This document shows positions 55,401 to 62,980 of a stretch of 64,000 bases of DNA, piece after piece. The notes below the pieces were generated by a model. It ran no database searches. It was not told where the DNA came from and was given only the letters and a program-made list of their open reading frames with translations. The DNA lies in contig JADHOC010000021.1 of NCBI GenBank assembly GCA_016779205.1, positions 1 through 64,000 on the forward strand, in the 5' to 3' direction. The DNA is from Planctomycetota bacterium (GTDB lineage Bacteria; Planctomycetota; UBA1135; GCA-002686595). Both the position numbers and the translations under genes were made by a program. The first letter of the stretch is position 1. Each line of letters starts with the position of its first letter.

Positions 55401-55867
55401 ATTCCGTGGGCCTCGCTGCTGGTCCAGCACTGACGGACGGTGAGCCCGAGGCTGTGGTTGTGCTCGATCAGGGCGAGGGCGCTGCCGAGGGTGCAGCGCT
55501 CGAGATCCTGGGACACCTCGTGGGCGCCGGCGCCGCGCTGGGTGAACGGCTCCCAGACCTCGCCGTCCGGGAGGCGGACGATGGTGGAGCCGCCGACCGA
55601 CCCCTGGGCGTCGTGGACCCGGTCCACGGTCCGGTAGGGGAAGAGCGCCTGGTTGACGTTCCTGCGCCCCGCGGTGAGCGCGCCCCTGCTGGAGATGAAG
55701 CCCCAGTGGTCGGAGCCCGAGGCGAGGGTGGTGAGGAACGGCGCCATCCGATCCGCCGAACGAATCCGGGCCCAGCGGAACGACGTCGCCCCCTCCGGGC
55801 TACCGGCGGCGTCTCGCGTGACGAAGTCGCCGGCGATCGCCCGGCGGTTGGTGGCGAAGGGGGTCAT
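52454..55867 (-). CDS. Probable beta-1,3-glucan phosphorylase (GH94/GH149-like)
   Basis: 1137 aa, cytosolic (no signal). The N-terminal part is a beta-sandwich typical of GH94-type phosphorylases and the middle an (alpha/alpha)6 barrel (GYQGNWRDIFQNWEAL; YIGYWGDHQIVYL). NAQRPEWNDANNALVG near residue 640 matches the catalytic-Asp motif of GH94/GH149 enzymes. Length of about 1100 aa fits GH149, which phosphorolyses beta-1,3-oligoglucans, better than GH94 (about 800). It overlaps the GH16 laminarinase gene by 4 bp, which supports laminarin breakdown. The exact family needs a profile search. Confidence 0.75.
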   Translation of the reverse strand: MTPFATNRRAIAGDFVTRDAAGSPEGATSFRWARIRSADRMAPFLTTLASGSDHWGFISSRGALTAGRRNVNQALFPYRTVDRVHDAQGSVGGSTIVRLPDGEVWEPFTQRGAGAHEVSQDLERCTLGSALALIEHNHSLGLTVRQCWTSSEAHGIVRTVRVTNTGETARHLDVLDGVLDVMPPAIEKSMMDAYSVLVDAYRFSELADGVALFGLGSIPVDRAEPSESLSSTTAWCSAPGTRLLSAAQQDRFRRGEALTEENLVRGKRSAFLIEQALELGPGESADWVMALELDRSADDVEALLAWQLDSEDPGADILAGVHESRETLLELLANADGVQCTASDAEDARHAANTLYNTMRGGLFPLGTRQPRAAFIEHLATVAPAVFARNVDRISGWPEEWTVGELIEDSSADPDLERHLREFLPLAFSRRHGDPSRPWNTFSIDVRGEHGELTFGYQGNWRDIFQNWEALGLANPTYLEAFIIRFLNASTADGYNPYRITSEGLDWEVHDPNDPWSYIGYWGDHQIVYLTRLIERLEEHYPGRMGQLFGRSIFVHADVPYRIRGFDDLVRNPQSTVDYDNDRAWVAGERVDREGADGKLVHDAGGGLVRTTLEEKLLVPFLAKLSNLVPGAGIWMNAQRPEWNDANNALVGSGASIVTTCAMFRHAEVLSGLFEGAAPLSLSARTGRFLAEIVEALESGDAATATVQPAARWATTEALGRAGERHRAAVYGDAEDGLETAPLELLQRLFAAAGEWLKATAAANVREDGLFHGYDLVAFTEGEVGIRHLPLMLEGQVAALSAGIVRGADAVALLDALRESPLHRSDLDTYLLYPDRELPGLLDKGVLKEGAEERVPLIKELLEAGDRSVIRSGAECLRFAPGLKSAAALSSALEALEDGRLAASVERDREALLGEYEEVFDHAAFTGRSGTFFGYEGLGCTFWHMTSKLILAIQETLWCAVDQGEPEEVCEALRRHYRAARAGLGTHKSPEEFGAFPTEPYSHSQADGGARQPGMSGQVKEDLLSRLGEVGLRIREGQIQFDGSLLHEGELRDTAGSLRSPSGEAIEVPTGALAISHCGVPFIIRRGASPGVDLVAVDGTRTRCEGAEIDAATSRAIWARSGDLQRVEVTLPTTESD

Positions 55868-57135
55868 CGCTTCTCCAGTACACGGACGTAGTCCACCACC
55901 ACCTGCTGAGGGCCGATCCCGGGCGTGATGGGGCCGCCCATTCCCCCGCCCATGGCGAGGTTGAGAATGATGTTCTGGGGCCGATCGAAGGGCCACGCCT
56001 CCGCGGACTCCTTCTTGTCGTAGGTGTAGTAGTGGACGCCGTCCACATACATGCGCACCTCGTCCTCGTCCCACTCACAGGCGTAGACGTGGAAGTCGGT
56101 GCTCATCCCGTCGACGGGGAGCACGTTGGTGATGTGGTTGCCCTGCTTGAAGTAGTAGGCGCGGGTGTGGCAGGAGCCGTGGTTGATGCCGTTCCCCGTT
56201 TCGTCACTGATCTCCTTGCCGACGGCCTCCATGATGTCCACCTCGCCGCAGTACGGCCACGAGATCTCGTCGCGGTAGTCGTCGCCGAGCAGCCAGCCGG
56301 CGGCCCACGTTCCGTCCGCGGCGGGGACCTTGGCGCGCATCTCGATGCGCCCCCGCAGGAAGCTCACCTTGCCACGCGTGGTCAGGCGGGCGGAGGTCCA
56401 GGCCATCCCGTCGTCGTCGGGGCGCGCCTCGATGATGAGGTTGCCGCCTTCCTGGCGGGCGTTGTCCGTATCACCGACCGTGTAGTACTGGGGTTCGAAG
56501 TTGCCCCAGCCCCAGTTGCCCACGTCGTGGAGCCACTTCGTCTGGTCGGGGAGGCCCTCGCCGTTGAACTCGTCAGCCCACACCACGGCCCACTCCTCGC
56601 CGTCCATGGACTGGGTCATGGAGCGGGGGGTGAGCTGCTGGGGACGGATCATGGTGAACCGCACGCCGGTCACCGTCACGGCGCCCCCGTCGTGGTGGAG
56701 GCGCATGCGGTGGAGCCCCGCGTCGAGGGGGGAGCCGTCCCGGGACGGCTTCGGCGCGGCCTCGTACGCGACCATGGGTCCCGTGACGTTGTACGACCGG
56801 CCGTCCTTGTTCCCCACGCGGTCCTCGACCCAGGTCGTGACCTCCCCGTCCGGTCCGTCGGCGAACATGACCTCGGTGCGCCAGCGGCCGCACTCGGGGA
56901 AGGTGGCGACGAAGTCGATCCAACCTGAGGCCTCGGGGTGGCGCACGCCGCCGATCCCGCCCTCGAGCGGGCCAGCGGAGCTGATCGAGCCTGCGGGGAA
57001 GAGGACCTCCACGGAGACCGCGTCGTCGGCAACCATCGCTGGGATGGACCAGGCCGGGGTGTCGACCTTGACTGCGGACGAGGAGGCGCCGGCGCAGGAG
57101 GCCAGCAGCAGGGGGATGAGGAGTGCGTGGCGCAT
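55864..57135 (-). CDS. GH16 laminarinase-type endoglucanase, lipoprotein
   Basis: 423 aa. MRHALLIPLLLASC is a lipoprotein signal. Residues about 30-165 form a CBM6-like beta-sandwich (EASGWIDFVATFPECGRW). The GH16 domain follows: VVWADEFNGEGLPDQTKW, and WPYCGEVDIMEAVG with the nucleophile Glu, assisting Asp and acid/base Glu (about residue 296). The E-x-D-x-x-E form with an extra residue is that of beta-1,3-glucanases. It should cut laminarin outside the cell. It starts 2 bp after the porter gene. Confidence 0.9.
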   Translation of the reverse strand: MRHALLIPLLLASCAGASSSAVKVDTPAWSIPAMVADDAVSVEVLFPAGSISSAGPLEGGIGGVRHPEASGWIDFVATFPECGRWRTEVMFADGPDGEVTTWVEDRVGNKDGRSYNVTGPMVAYEAAPKPSRDGSPLDAGLHRMRLHHDGGAVTVTGVRFTMIRPQQLTPRSMTQSMDGEEWAVVWADEFNGEGLPDQTKWLHDVGNWGWGNFEPQYYTVGDTDNARQEGGNLIIEARPDDDGMAWTSARLTTRGKVSFLRGRIEMRAKVPAADGTWAAGWLLGDDYRDEISWPYCGEVDIMEAVGKEISDETGNGINHGSCHTRAYYFKQGNHITNVLPVDGMSTDFHVYACEWDEDEVRMYVDGVHYYTYDKKESAEAWPFDRPQNIILNLAMGGGMGGPITPGIGPQQVVVDYVRVLEKR

Positions 57136-57137
57136 GA

Positions 57138-58769
57138 TCAACCGAGGAGCTGGGCCTCCAGCTCCTCGAGGGACTTGCCCTTGGTCTCGGGGACGACCTT
57201 GAGGCTGAAGAGGAACGCGAGGGCGGCGAAGACGCCGAAGAAGAGGAAGACGCCCGCGGGCCCGAACTCGGCGAGGCCGGAGGGGAACAGCTTCTGGACG
57301 GCGTACGAGACCAGCGAGTTGAAGAACCCCGCCGCCGAGATCGCCACGCCGCGCATGCGCGCGGGGAAGATCTCGGAGAACATCGCCCACATCACAGGGC
57401 CCAGCGAGATCGCGAAGGCGGCGATGTACAGGAGGATCGCCATGAGGATCAGGTCGCCGTTGGCCTGCAGAGCCTTCTTCGGGAGATCGCCCTTGGCCTT
57501 CTCGATGGCCTCGGCGAGGGCCGGAGCGCTCGGCTTCTCCTTTGCGACGACGCCGTCGATGGCAAGCAGGAACTCCTTGTGCGAGTCTGAGGCCTCGGTG
57601 AGGGGGGCGAGGGCGGCGAGCGCTGCCTCGAAGTCCGGTGTGCCCTCTTCACCCGCCGCCTTCTTGGACAGGTCGGTCGCGGTGGCGGCCAGGCGATCAC
57701 CGGAGAGCTGGTAGGTCCCCGCGTTGAAGGCGTAGGCGTTGGTGAGGAGCGCGACGGTCATGGCACCGGTGCCGACCAGGAGGAGCGGCCTTCGACCCTT
57801 GCGGTCGATGAGCCACATGGCGATCAGAGTGAACACCACGTTCACCAGGCCCACGTAGATGGCCTGCATCAGGGCGGCGTCACGGCCGACCCCGGTCATC
57901 TCGAAGATGGTGGTCGCGTAGTAGAAGATCGCGTTGATCCCGGTGATCTGCTGGAAGAACCCGAGGCCGAGCCCGATGAACATGACCCTCTTCATGCGGG
58001 AGGCGAAGAGCTCACCGAAGCTCGCCTCCTGACTGGCGGCGCTGAGGTTCTGGCGGACCTCTTCGAGGGCGGAGTCGGCGGTCCCTTCGCCGCCGGTCTT
58101 CGCCAGGACGGTGCGGGCCTCGTCGAAGCGACCCTGGATGGCGAGCCACCGAGGGCTCCTCGGGACGAGCACCAGGGAGACGAGGTAGAGGATCGCCGGG
58201 ATCGCCTCGACGCCGAGCATCCAGCGCCACGCGGCCGGGTCCACGGCCATGGCGTTCGGGTCCGCCGCTGTGGGGGCGGCGATCTTGAAGTGCTGCTCCA
58301 GGAAGTAGTTCGAGAAGAACGCGGCGGAGAACCCCAGCACGATGTTGAGCTGGTTGAAGGACACGAGGCGGCCGCGCTTCTCCGGTGGCGCGATCTCCGC
58401 GATGTACATGGGCGCGATCAGGAGGGCCCCGCCCACGCCGAAGCCGCCGATGACGCGGGCGATGACCAGCTCGACGTAGCTCCCGGCGAACGCGCTCCAG
58501 AGCGCGGAGACCGAGAAGAGCGCCGCGGTGCAGATCAGCACCGGCTTGCGGCCGAAGCGGTCCGCGACCCTCCCGGCGAACGCCATGGCGAGCGTGGCCC
58601 CCGCAGTCAGGCAGGCCACCGCCGTCCCCACCTGTCGCGGGCTCAGGTCGAAGTGGTCCTTGAGCGGGTCGACGACGCCGGAGATGACCGCGCTGTCGAA
58701 GCCCATGAGGAAGCCGCCGAGGGCGACAGTCAGCGAGACCAGGAGCGTGTAGCTGGAGCGATCGTTCAT
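57138..58769 (-). CDS. MFS sugar porter
   Basis: 543 aa with 12 helices and sugar-porter signatures: GFDSAVISGVVDPL in TM1, GRVADRFGRKP, a PMYIAEIAP motif in TM5, QQITGINAIFYYA in TM7 and VPETKGKSLEELE at the end. About 80 hydrophilic, Ala/Lys-rich residues (about 351-433) are inserted between TM9 and TM10, making it longer than the usual 450-480. As first gene of the glucan operon it probably imports glucose or short beta-1,3-glucans. Confidence 0.9.
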   Translation of the reverse strand: MNDRSSYTLLVSLTVALGGFLMGFDSAVISGVVDPLKDHFDLSPRQVGTAVACLTAGATLAMAFAGRVADRFGRKPVLICTAALFSVSALWSAFAGSYVELVIARVIGGFGVGGALLIAPMYIAEIAPPEKRGRLVSFNQLNIVLGFSAAFFSNYFLEQHFKIAAPTAADPNAMAVDPAAWRWMLGVEAIPAILYLVSLVLVPRSPRWLAIQGRFDEARTVLAKTGGEGTADSALEEVRQNLSAASQEASFGELFASRMKRVMFIGLGLGFFQQITGINAIFYYATTIFEMTGVGRDAALMQAIYVGLVNVVFTLIAMWLIDRKGRRPLLLVGTGAMTVALLTNAYAFNAGTYQLSGDRLAATATDLSKKAAGEEGTPDFEAALAALAPLTEASDSHKEFLLAIDGVVAKEKPSAPALAEAIEKAKGDLPKKALQANGDLILMAILLYIAAFAISLGPVMWAMFSEIFPARMRGVAISAAGFFNSLVSYAVQKLFPSGLAEFGPAGVFLFFGVFAALAFLFSLKVVPETKGKSLEELEAQLLG

Positions 58770-58890
58770 GATGGCCCGGGATCTTAGTGGATCGTGGGGG
58801 GCGGCGCGTGGGCGGACGACGGCGTCCGGAGGATGGGGAGGGGCCCTGCAGGAGCGGTCAATCGCTCGCCTGAAAGTCGCGACCTATAGA

Positions 58891-58929
58891 CACGCTCATC
58901 GCACCCCTGTGGGAGGCACGATGAGCGTG
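58891..58929. promoter_or_regulatory. 11-bp inverted repeat upstream of the glucan operon
   Basis: Arms 58891-58901 and 58919-58929 are perfect complements with a 17-nt spacer that can pair further. It lies 122 bp upstream of the porter start and 44 bp past the stop of the secreted-protein gene. It could be an operator for the operon or a terminator for the upstream gene. No U-tract follows on the minus strand, which slightly favours an operator. Confidence 0.5.
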
Positions 58930-58972
58930 ATCAGACTCTTCTTGTGGCCCCCTCAGCGAGGGAGCCGCGGCA

Positions 58973-60169
58973 TCACTGGAAGGTGACCTCGACGCCGTCG
59001 GTGAAGTTGCTCGTCGCCGAGCCGCCCACCGCGTCGCGGTACCACGTCGTGAAGTTCCAGGTCTCGCCGGCCTGAGCGGCGACGAGGCCCGTCGGGGTCG
59101 GCATCTGCGTCAGGTCGATGCCGAGGGTGAAGGTGCCGCCGGAGCCCGAGTTGAGGATCTGGCCGGGGCCGACGTAGCGCCCGATGGAGCCGCTGAGGCA
59201 GAGGTTGCCCTGGCTACCGCCGGGGTTCTGGATGAAGCCTTGCACCCGGCTCGTCAGGTAGAACCCGAAGGAGTTGTTCGGGAGGCTCGAGGCCACGAGG
59301 GACATGTTGTTGTCCGCGAGGGTGAGGCTGCCGCTGGCGATGATGTTGCCCACGGCGCCTGTGGAGTTGGCCACGCCGGTGCAGTAGTTGATGCCCACGT
59401 TGGCAGACGGCTCGCCCCGAGCGATGACCAGGTCATCCCAGAAGAAGTGCGTGCCCGAGCCGCCGGAGTTCAGGCGGATCTCGTCCCAGCGGAGGTCGCC
59501 GATGAGCCCGTCGAGGTTCGGGAGCTCGGAGGTGGGGAAGTCAGCGACCGGGTCAACCCACATGCGGACGCGCTCGTCCCCGGGCTGGTGGTCGATCCGG
59601 AAGACGAGCTTCGCGCACTGGGAGGCGTCGGTGGTGAAGTCGTACTCGGGGGGCAGGCCCACGCCGCCCTCGTCGTCCCAGCCCCAGTTCCAGGAGGTGG
59701 TGCCCCAGGGGGAGCCGAGGAGGAGCTGCTCGTTGCTCGGGTCCTGGGTGCTGAAGAGCTGGACGGCGCCGAAGGAGCCGTTGCCGAACTGCTGGTACAT
59801 CTGGGTGCGGAAGGAGATCCAGATGGTGGAGCCGTCGGCGCCGAAGAACCCGCTGTCGACGACGCTCGCGTGGCCGGTCTGATCGGGGACGCGGGCCGCC
59901 GCGACAAACTCCTGGGCCTGACCCGCGTAGTTCCCCACGGAGTCGGCGCAGGTCATCGGCGGGTTGACGGAGGGGTCGAAGATGACGATCTCGTTGCCAC
60001 CGCCCGCGGGGAGGGTCCAGGCGTTGGCCCAGCCGGTGCCGGTGTTGGCGTTCTGGAGAAGCCCGGGAGCGGTGTAGTCGAACTGCTCCGTGGCGATCAC
60101 GGTGACCTGCGCGGCGGCCACCGAGGTGAGTCCAAGGGCGACGGGCAGAATGCGAGAGAGAGTCTTCAT
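58973..60169 (-). CDS. Secreted beta-rich protein with C-terminal planctomycete-type domain
   Basis: 398 aa. MKTLSRILPVALGLTSVAAAQ is a clear signal peptide. Residues about 22-255 look like a concanavalin-type fold (IWISFRTQMYQQF, LRWDEIRLNSGGSG). The last 140 residues form a separate module starting INYCTGVANSTGAVG and including NSFGFYLTSRVQGF, GSIGRYVGPGQI and SNFTDGVEVTFQ. From memory, this module recurs at the C-termini of many secreted proteins of marine planctomycetes of the Poly30 type and may act in sorting or surface retention. Function unknown. Confidence 0.7.
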   Translation of the reverse strand: MKTLSRILPVALGLTSVAAAQVTVIATEQFDYTAPGLLQNANTGTGWANAWTLPAGGGNEIVIFDPSVNPPMTCADSVGNYAGQAQEFVAAARVPDQTGHASVVDSGFFGADGSTIWISFRTQMYQQFGNGSFGAVQLFSTQDPSNEQLLLGSPWGTTSWNWGWDDEGGVGLPPEYDFTTDASQCAKLVFRIDHQPGDERVRMWVDPVADFPTSELPNLDGLIGDLRWDEIRLNSGGSGTHFFWDDLVIARGEPSANVGINYCTGVANSTGAVGNIIASGSLTLADNNMSLVASSLPNNSFGFYLTSRVQGFIQNPGGSQGNLCLSGSIGRYVGPGQILNSGSGGTFTLGIDLTQMPTPTGLVAAQAGETWNFTTWYRDAVGGSATSNFTDGVEVTFQ

Positions 60170-60367
60170 GGCACGGGTGATGAGAGTCGAGTGGTTGCTT
60201 GAGAGTCGATGATCGAGCGATGGGGATTTCGACCTCGCGCGTGGGCGCGTGTTCGAAACGTACTCCGATCCGGCAGGTGATAGTGGGAGCCGGGCAGGGG
60301 CATCACTGACACGTCTCGAAACCGGCCCGATTTTCGGGCAGAAAAGTGCGTCCACCTGTCGCAGGGC

Positions 60368-60389
60368 GCGTTCTTGGGGCCAAGAACGC
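60368..60389. promoter_or_regulatory. 22-bp near-perfect palindrome between divergent genes
   Basis: Two 10-bp arms (60368-60377 and 60380-60389) separated by two bases. It lies 78 bp before the DUF2237 start and about 200 bp before the divergent secreted-protein gene. Size and symmetry fit a dimeric regulator site; a small hairpin at 60325-60339 lies nearby. The rest of this 297-bp gap shows nothing I can name. Confidence 0.45.
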
Positions 60390-60466
60390 GGTCTCCGCGC
60401 GTTGGTCGCCACCTTTCATTTCGTCGGCCGGCAGCCCGCAGAGCAGACCCTGTAGAACCTGTCCCC

Positions 60467-60838
60467 ATGATCCAGAAGATCGAGACGAACGTGCTCGGAG
60501 AGCCGCTCGCGCCGTGCTGCACCGACCCCATGACGGGCTACTTCCGGGACGGCTCATGCCGGACCGGGCCGGACGACCTGGGTCGGCACACCGTCTGCTC
60601 CAAGGTCACAGAGGAGTTCCTTCTCTTCAGCGCCTCCATGGGGAACGACCTCTCCACCCCGCGGCCGGAGTACTCCTTCCCCGGGCTCAAGCCCGGGGAC
60701 TGCTGGTGCCTCTGTGTCCTCCGCTGGAGGGAGGCCCTCGAAGCGGGCTGCCCGCCGCCGGTGCGGCTCGAGGCCACCCACGCCAGCGCGCTCGAGCACG
60801 TCACCCTCGAGGACCTGCAGCGTCACGCGCTGAGCTGA
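60467..60838 (+). CDS. DUF2237 protein
   Basis: 123 aa covering the whole DUF2237 family: NVLGEPLAPCC, TGYFRDGSC, HTVCSKVTEEFLLFSASMGN, FPGLKPGDCWCLC and VRLEATHASALEHV. The conserved Cys and His suggest metal binding, but the family has no known function. The start is at the ATG giving MIQKIETNVLG. The stop is 1 bp from the end of the opposing radical SAM gene. Confidence 0.9.
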   Translation: MIQKIETNVLGEPLAPCCTDPMTGYFRDGSCRTGPDDLGRHTVCSKVTEEFLLFSASMGNDLSTPRPEYSFPGLKPGDCWCLCVLRWREALEAGCPPPVRLEATHASALEHVTLEDLQRHALS

Positions 60839-60839
60839 C

Positions 60840-61919
60840 TCAGTCCTCGGCCCAGTTCCCGGAGGGCTGCCCGTCTCTGGCGAACGTGCGGCTCTTGCGC
60901 GAGTTGTAGACGCTGACGAAGTACGTGCAGCGCTTGCACACGTCCGGGTAATCACCCGCCTCGTGCTGCTCGATGAGATCGTCGATTCCCTTGCCGGCCC
61001 AGATCTCGGAGAGGGGAGTCTCCTTCACGTTGCCGACGACGAGCTCCGCCTCCACGTCCCGGCAGGCGCAGGCGTTGACGTCGCCGTTGGCGAGGACCAC
61101 CGGCTTGGTGAACAGCAGCTCGCAGGCCCCCCGCTTGTAGGGCATCGTGCGCGGCTTGAGCCCCACGCTGCCCAGGGCTTCAGGGGTGACCTTTCCAGCC
61201 CACGAGTCGTAGTCCGGCATGTCGGCGATCTCCACCAGACCGCGAGCCTCGAGCTCGCTCAAGCGATCCCACAGCTCGCCGTGGCAGGCGGAGCGGGGGC
61301 AGCGCAGGGCGAGGGTGAAGGGGATCTCGGTGCCGGTGGATTCCTTGACGTCCAGGAAGTCGAGCACCGCGTCCCGGGCCGCCTCGAACTTCGCCACGCC
61401 CATGATCTCATTCCACGTCGCCGCGTCGAAGCCCCCCCAGGACACGTGGACGTGGAGCTTGTCCGCGTAGGCCATGAGGCGCTCGGACTTCTCGCGCGTC
61501 ATGAGGATGGCGTTGGTGTAGAAGCTCATGGAGCGGATCTCCTCGCGCCCCATGAGGTCGTCGAGGCGCTCGAACATGTGCTTGTCCACGAAGGGGTCGC
61601 CCACGATCGGCGTGAGGGACACGCTCCTCCCGCCCATCTCGGCGTAGGCGTCGACCACCTTCCGGAAGTCCTCCATGGACATCGTGGTCTTGCGCCGCTC
61701 CATCTGCGGGTAGGCGCAGAACACGCAGCTGGCGTTGCAGATGTTGGTCCCCTCGACGTGCAGTCCACGCGGGAGCTTCCGGAGCTCCTCGAGCCGACGG
61801 CGGATGGCGCTGCGCCGGAAGAGGTGATGCCACTCGGTGTCTGCCACGTCGAGGGCGTGGCGGAGTCGCCCCCGCAAGGAGGCCGGGAGCAGCGCTCGTA
61901 CCTGGCTTCGAATGGACAT
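60840..61919 (-). CDS. Radical SAM/SPASM enzyme
   Basis: 359 aa from the ATG giving MSIRSQVRALL. CNASCVFCAYP is the Cys-x3-Cys-x2-Cys site for the SAM-binding [4Fe-4S] cluster. A C-terminal SPASM-like segment has Cys in RGACELLF, NACACRDV and DVCKRCTYF for auxiliary clusters. The substrate is not indicated: no peptide precursor gene is adjacent, and the pattern also occurs in cofactor and cell-surface biosynthesis. The first 60 residues are helical and basic. Confidence 0.85.
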   Translation of the reverse strand: MSIRSQVRALLPASLRGRLRHALDVADTEWHHLFRRSAIRRRLEELRKLPRGLHVEGTNICNASCVFCAYPQMERRKTTMSMEDFRKVVDAYAEMGGRSVSLTPIVGDPFVDKHMFERLDDLMGREEIRSMSFYTNAILMTREKSERLMAYADKLHVHVSWGGFDAATWNEIMGVAKFEAARDAVLDFLDVKESTGTEIPFTLALRCPRSACHGELWDRLSELEARGLVEIADMPDYDSWAGKVTPEALGSVGLKPRTMPYKRGACELLFTKPVVLANGDVNACACRDVEAELVVGNVKETPLSEIWAGKGIDDLIEQHEAGDYPDVCKRCTYFVSVYNSRKSRTFARDGQPSGNWAED

Positions 61920-61984
61920 GTGGCTGAAGTCTACCCCGGCTGGCCCCCGGATTCGCACGGGCTGATCGTCCTGGCGTCGGCCCA

Positions 61985-62029
61985 GTGCGGGGCGGCTCCG
62001 TGCGGGGCGGCTCCGTGCGGGGCGGCTCC
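61985..62029. repeat. Three identical 15-bp tandem units, intergenic
   Basis: Three perfect 15-bp GC-rich units at 61985-61999, 62000-62014 and 62015-62029, in the gap upstream of the radical SAM gene start. They may lie in its leader. No coding role is seen. Confidence 0.85.
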
Positions 62030-62092
62030 CGGTCCGAGATCGTCCCGACCCTCTCCTCCCCTCGGCACGTCAGCCACAGCGCCCAAGAAAAG

Positions 62093-62126
62093 ATCAGCGC
62101 GGGGCCGTGAACGGCTCCGCGCTGAT
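62093..62126 (-). terminator. Intrinsic terminator for the gene at 62147-62980
   Basis: A 15-bp stem (62093-62107 with 62112-62126, including a G-T pair) and 4-nt loop, followed on the minus strand by a T4 tract. It begins 20 bp past the stop codon. Confidence 0.85.
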
Positions 62127-62146
62127 GGATGGGGGCGCCGCGGCGC

Positions 62147-62980
62147 TCACTTCTTCGGCATCACCTGGTCGCGCAGCCAGGATGAGGCCGACGACTTGAG
62201 GCGCTTGTCGCCGAGGATCTCCGCGGAGTCGTTCTTGAGCGCGTTGATCTCCACGTACTCCAGGCCGTCATTCGCCTCGTGGGCAGAGGCCTGGATCTCG
62301 TCCGCCGCCTCTCGGCTGGACTTGGGCGCGAGGATCAGGGTCGGCAGGCCGCCCAGGTCGCCGACGCCACTGCTGACGTCGAAGCCGAAGGCCTCCTTGG
62401 CCGGGTCGATCAGGACGACGGCGCGAACGTTCTCGTCCTTGGCGGCGCGGCGCACGGCCAGGGCCGCGCCGGCTCCGACGCCGACGATGGAGAGGTTGGT
62501 GGCGTGGACGCCGTCTTGCTTCAGGAGGAACTTCGTGGCGGCGTCGATGTCCCGCGTGCTCATGGCCCAGAGGGTCTCACGCGTCTTGTCGTCCGCCTTC
62601 TCGAAGTTGGTGTCGTCCGTGGCGCTGGCCCCGTGTCCCCTGAGGTCCACCGTGAGCACCGCGAAGCCCTTCTTGTGCAGGTAGGCGGCCATCTCCGCGA
62701 GCTCGTCGCGGGACGAGCCTGCGTCGTGGATGAGCATGGCGGCCGGGGCCGGCGGGGAGCTCTTGCGCCGCTTCGGCTCGTAGAAGCTCGCGGAGAGGAG
62801 CTGGCGGTCCTTGGTCTCGAGGGAGACCGAGTTGGACGAGTCGATCGCGGTCGACGTCGCAACACGTGCCCCCATGGTGGCAGGGGCAACGCGCGCCCCC
62901 ATGGTGGCAGGGGCAGGGAGCGTCGTGGATGCGGGGTCGGCGGCGGCGGCGGCGACGACCAGGGCGAGGCTCGAGAGCAT
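62147..62980 (-). CDS. Secreted alpha/beta-hydrolase-fold protein, nucleophile missing
   Basis: 277 aa from the ATG giving MLSSLALVVAAAAADP, a signal peptide. The fold is recognisable (AMLIHDAGSSRDEL; VLTVDLRGHGAS), but the nucleophile elbow reads GVGAGAA, with Gly where Ser is expected, and no obvious catalytic His follows. It is probably inactive as a hydrolase and may bind or have changed chemistry. A 27-bp duplication near the mature N-terminus encodes the nine-residue unit twice. Confidence 0.72.
   Translation of the reverse strand: MLSSLALVVAAAAADPASTTLPAPATMGARVAPATMGARVATSTAIDSSNSVSLETKDRQLLSASFYEPKRRKSSPPAPAAMLIHDAGSSRDELAEMAAYLHKKGFAVLTVDLRGHGASATDDTNFEKADDKTRETLWAMSTRDIDAATKFLLKQDGVHATNLSIVGVGAGAALAVRRAAKDENVRAVVLIDPAKEAFGFDVSSGVGDLGGLPTLILAPKSSREAADEIQASAHEANDGLEYVEINALKNDSAEILGDKRLKSSASSWLRDQVMPKK
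62859..62912 (-). repeat. 27-bp tandem duplication in the degenerate hydrolase gene
   Basis: Units 62859-62885 and 62886-62912 match at 25 of 27 bases and encode the nine residues PATMGARVA twice, just after the signal peptide. Confidence 0.85.
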
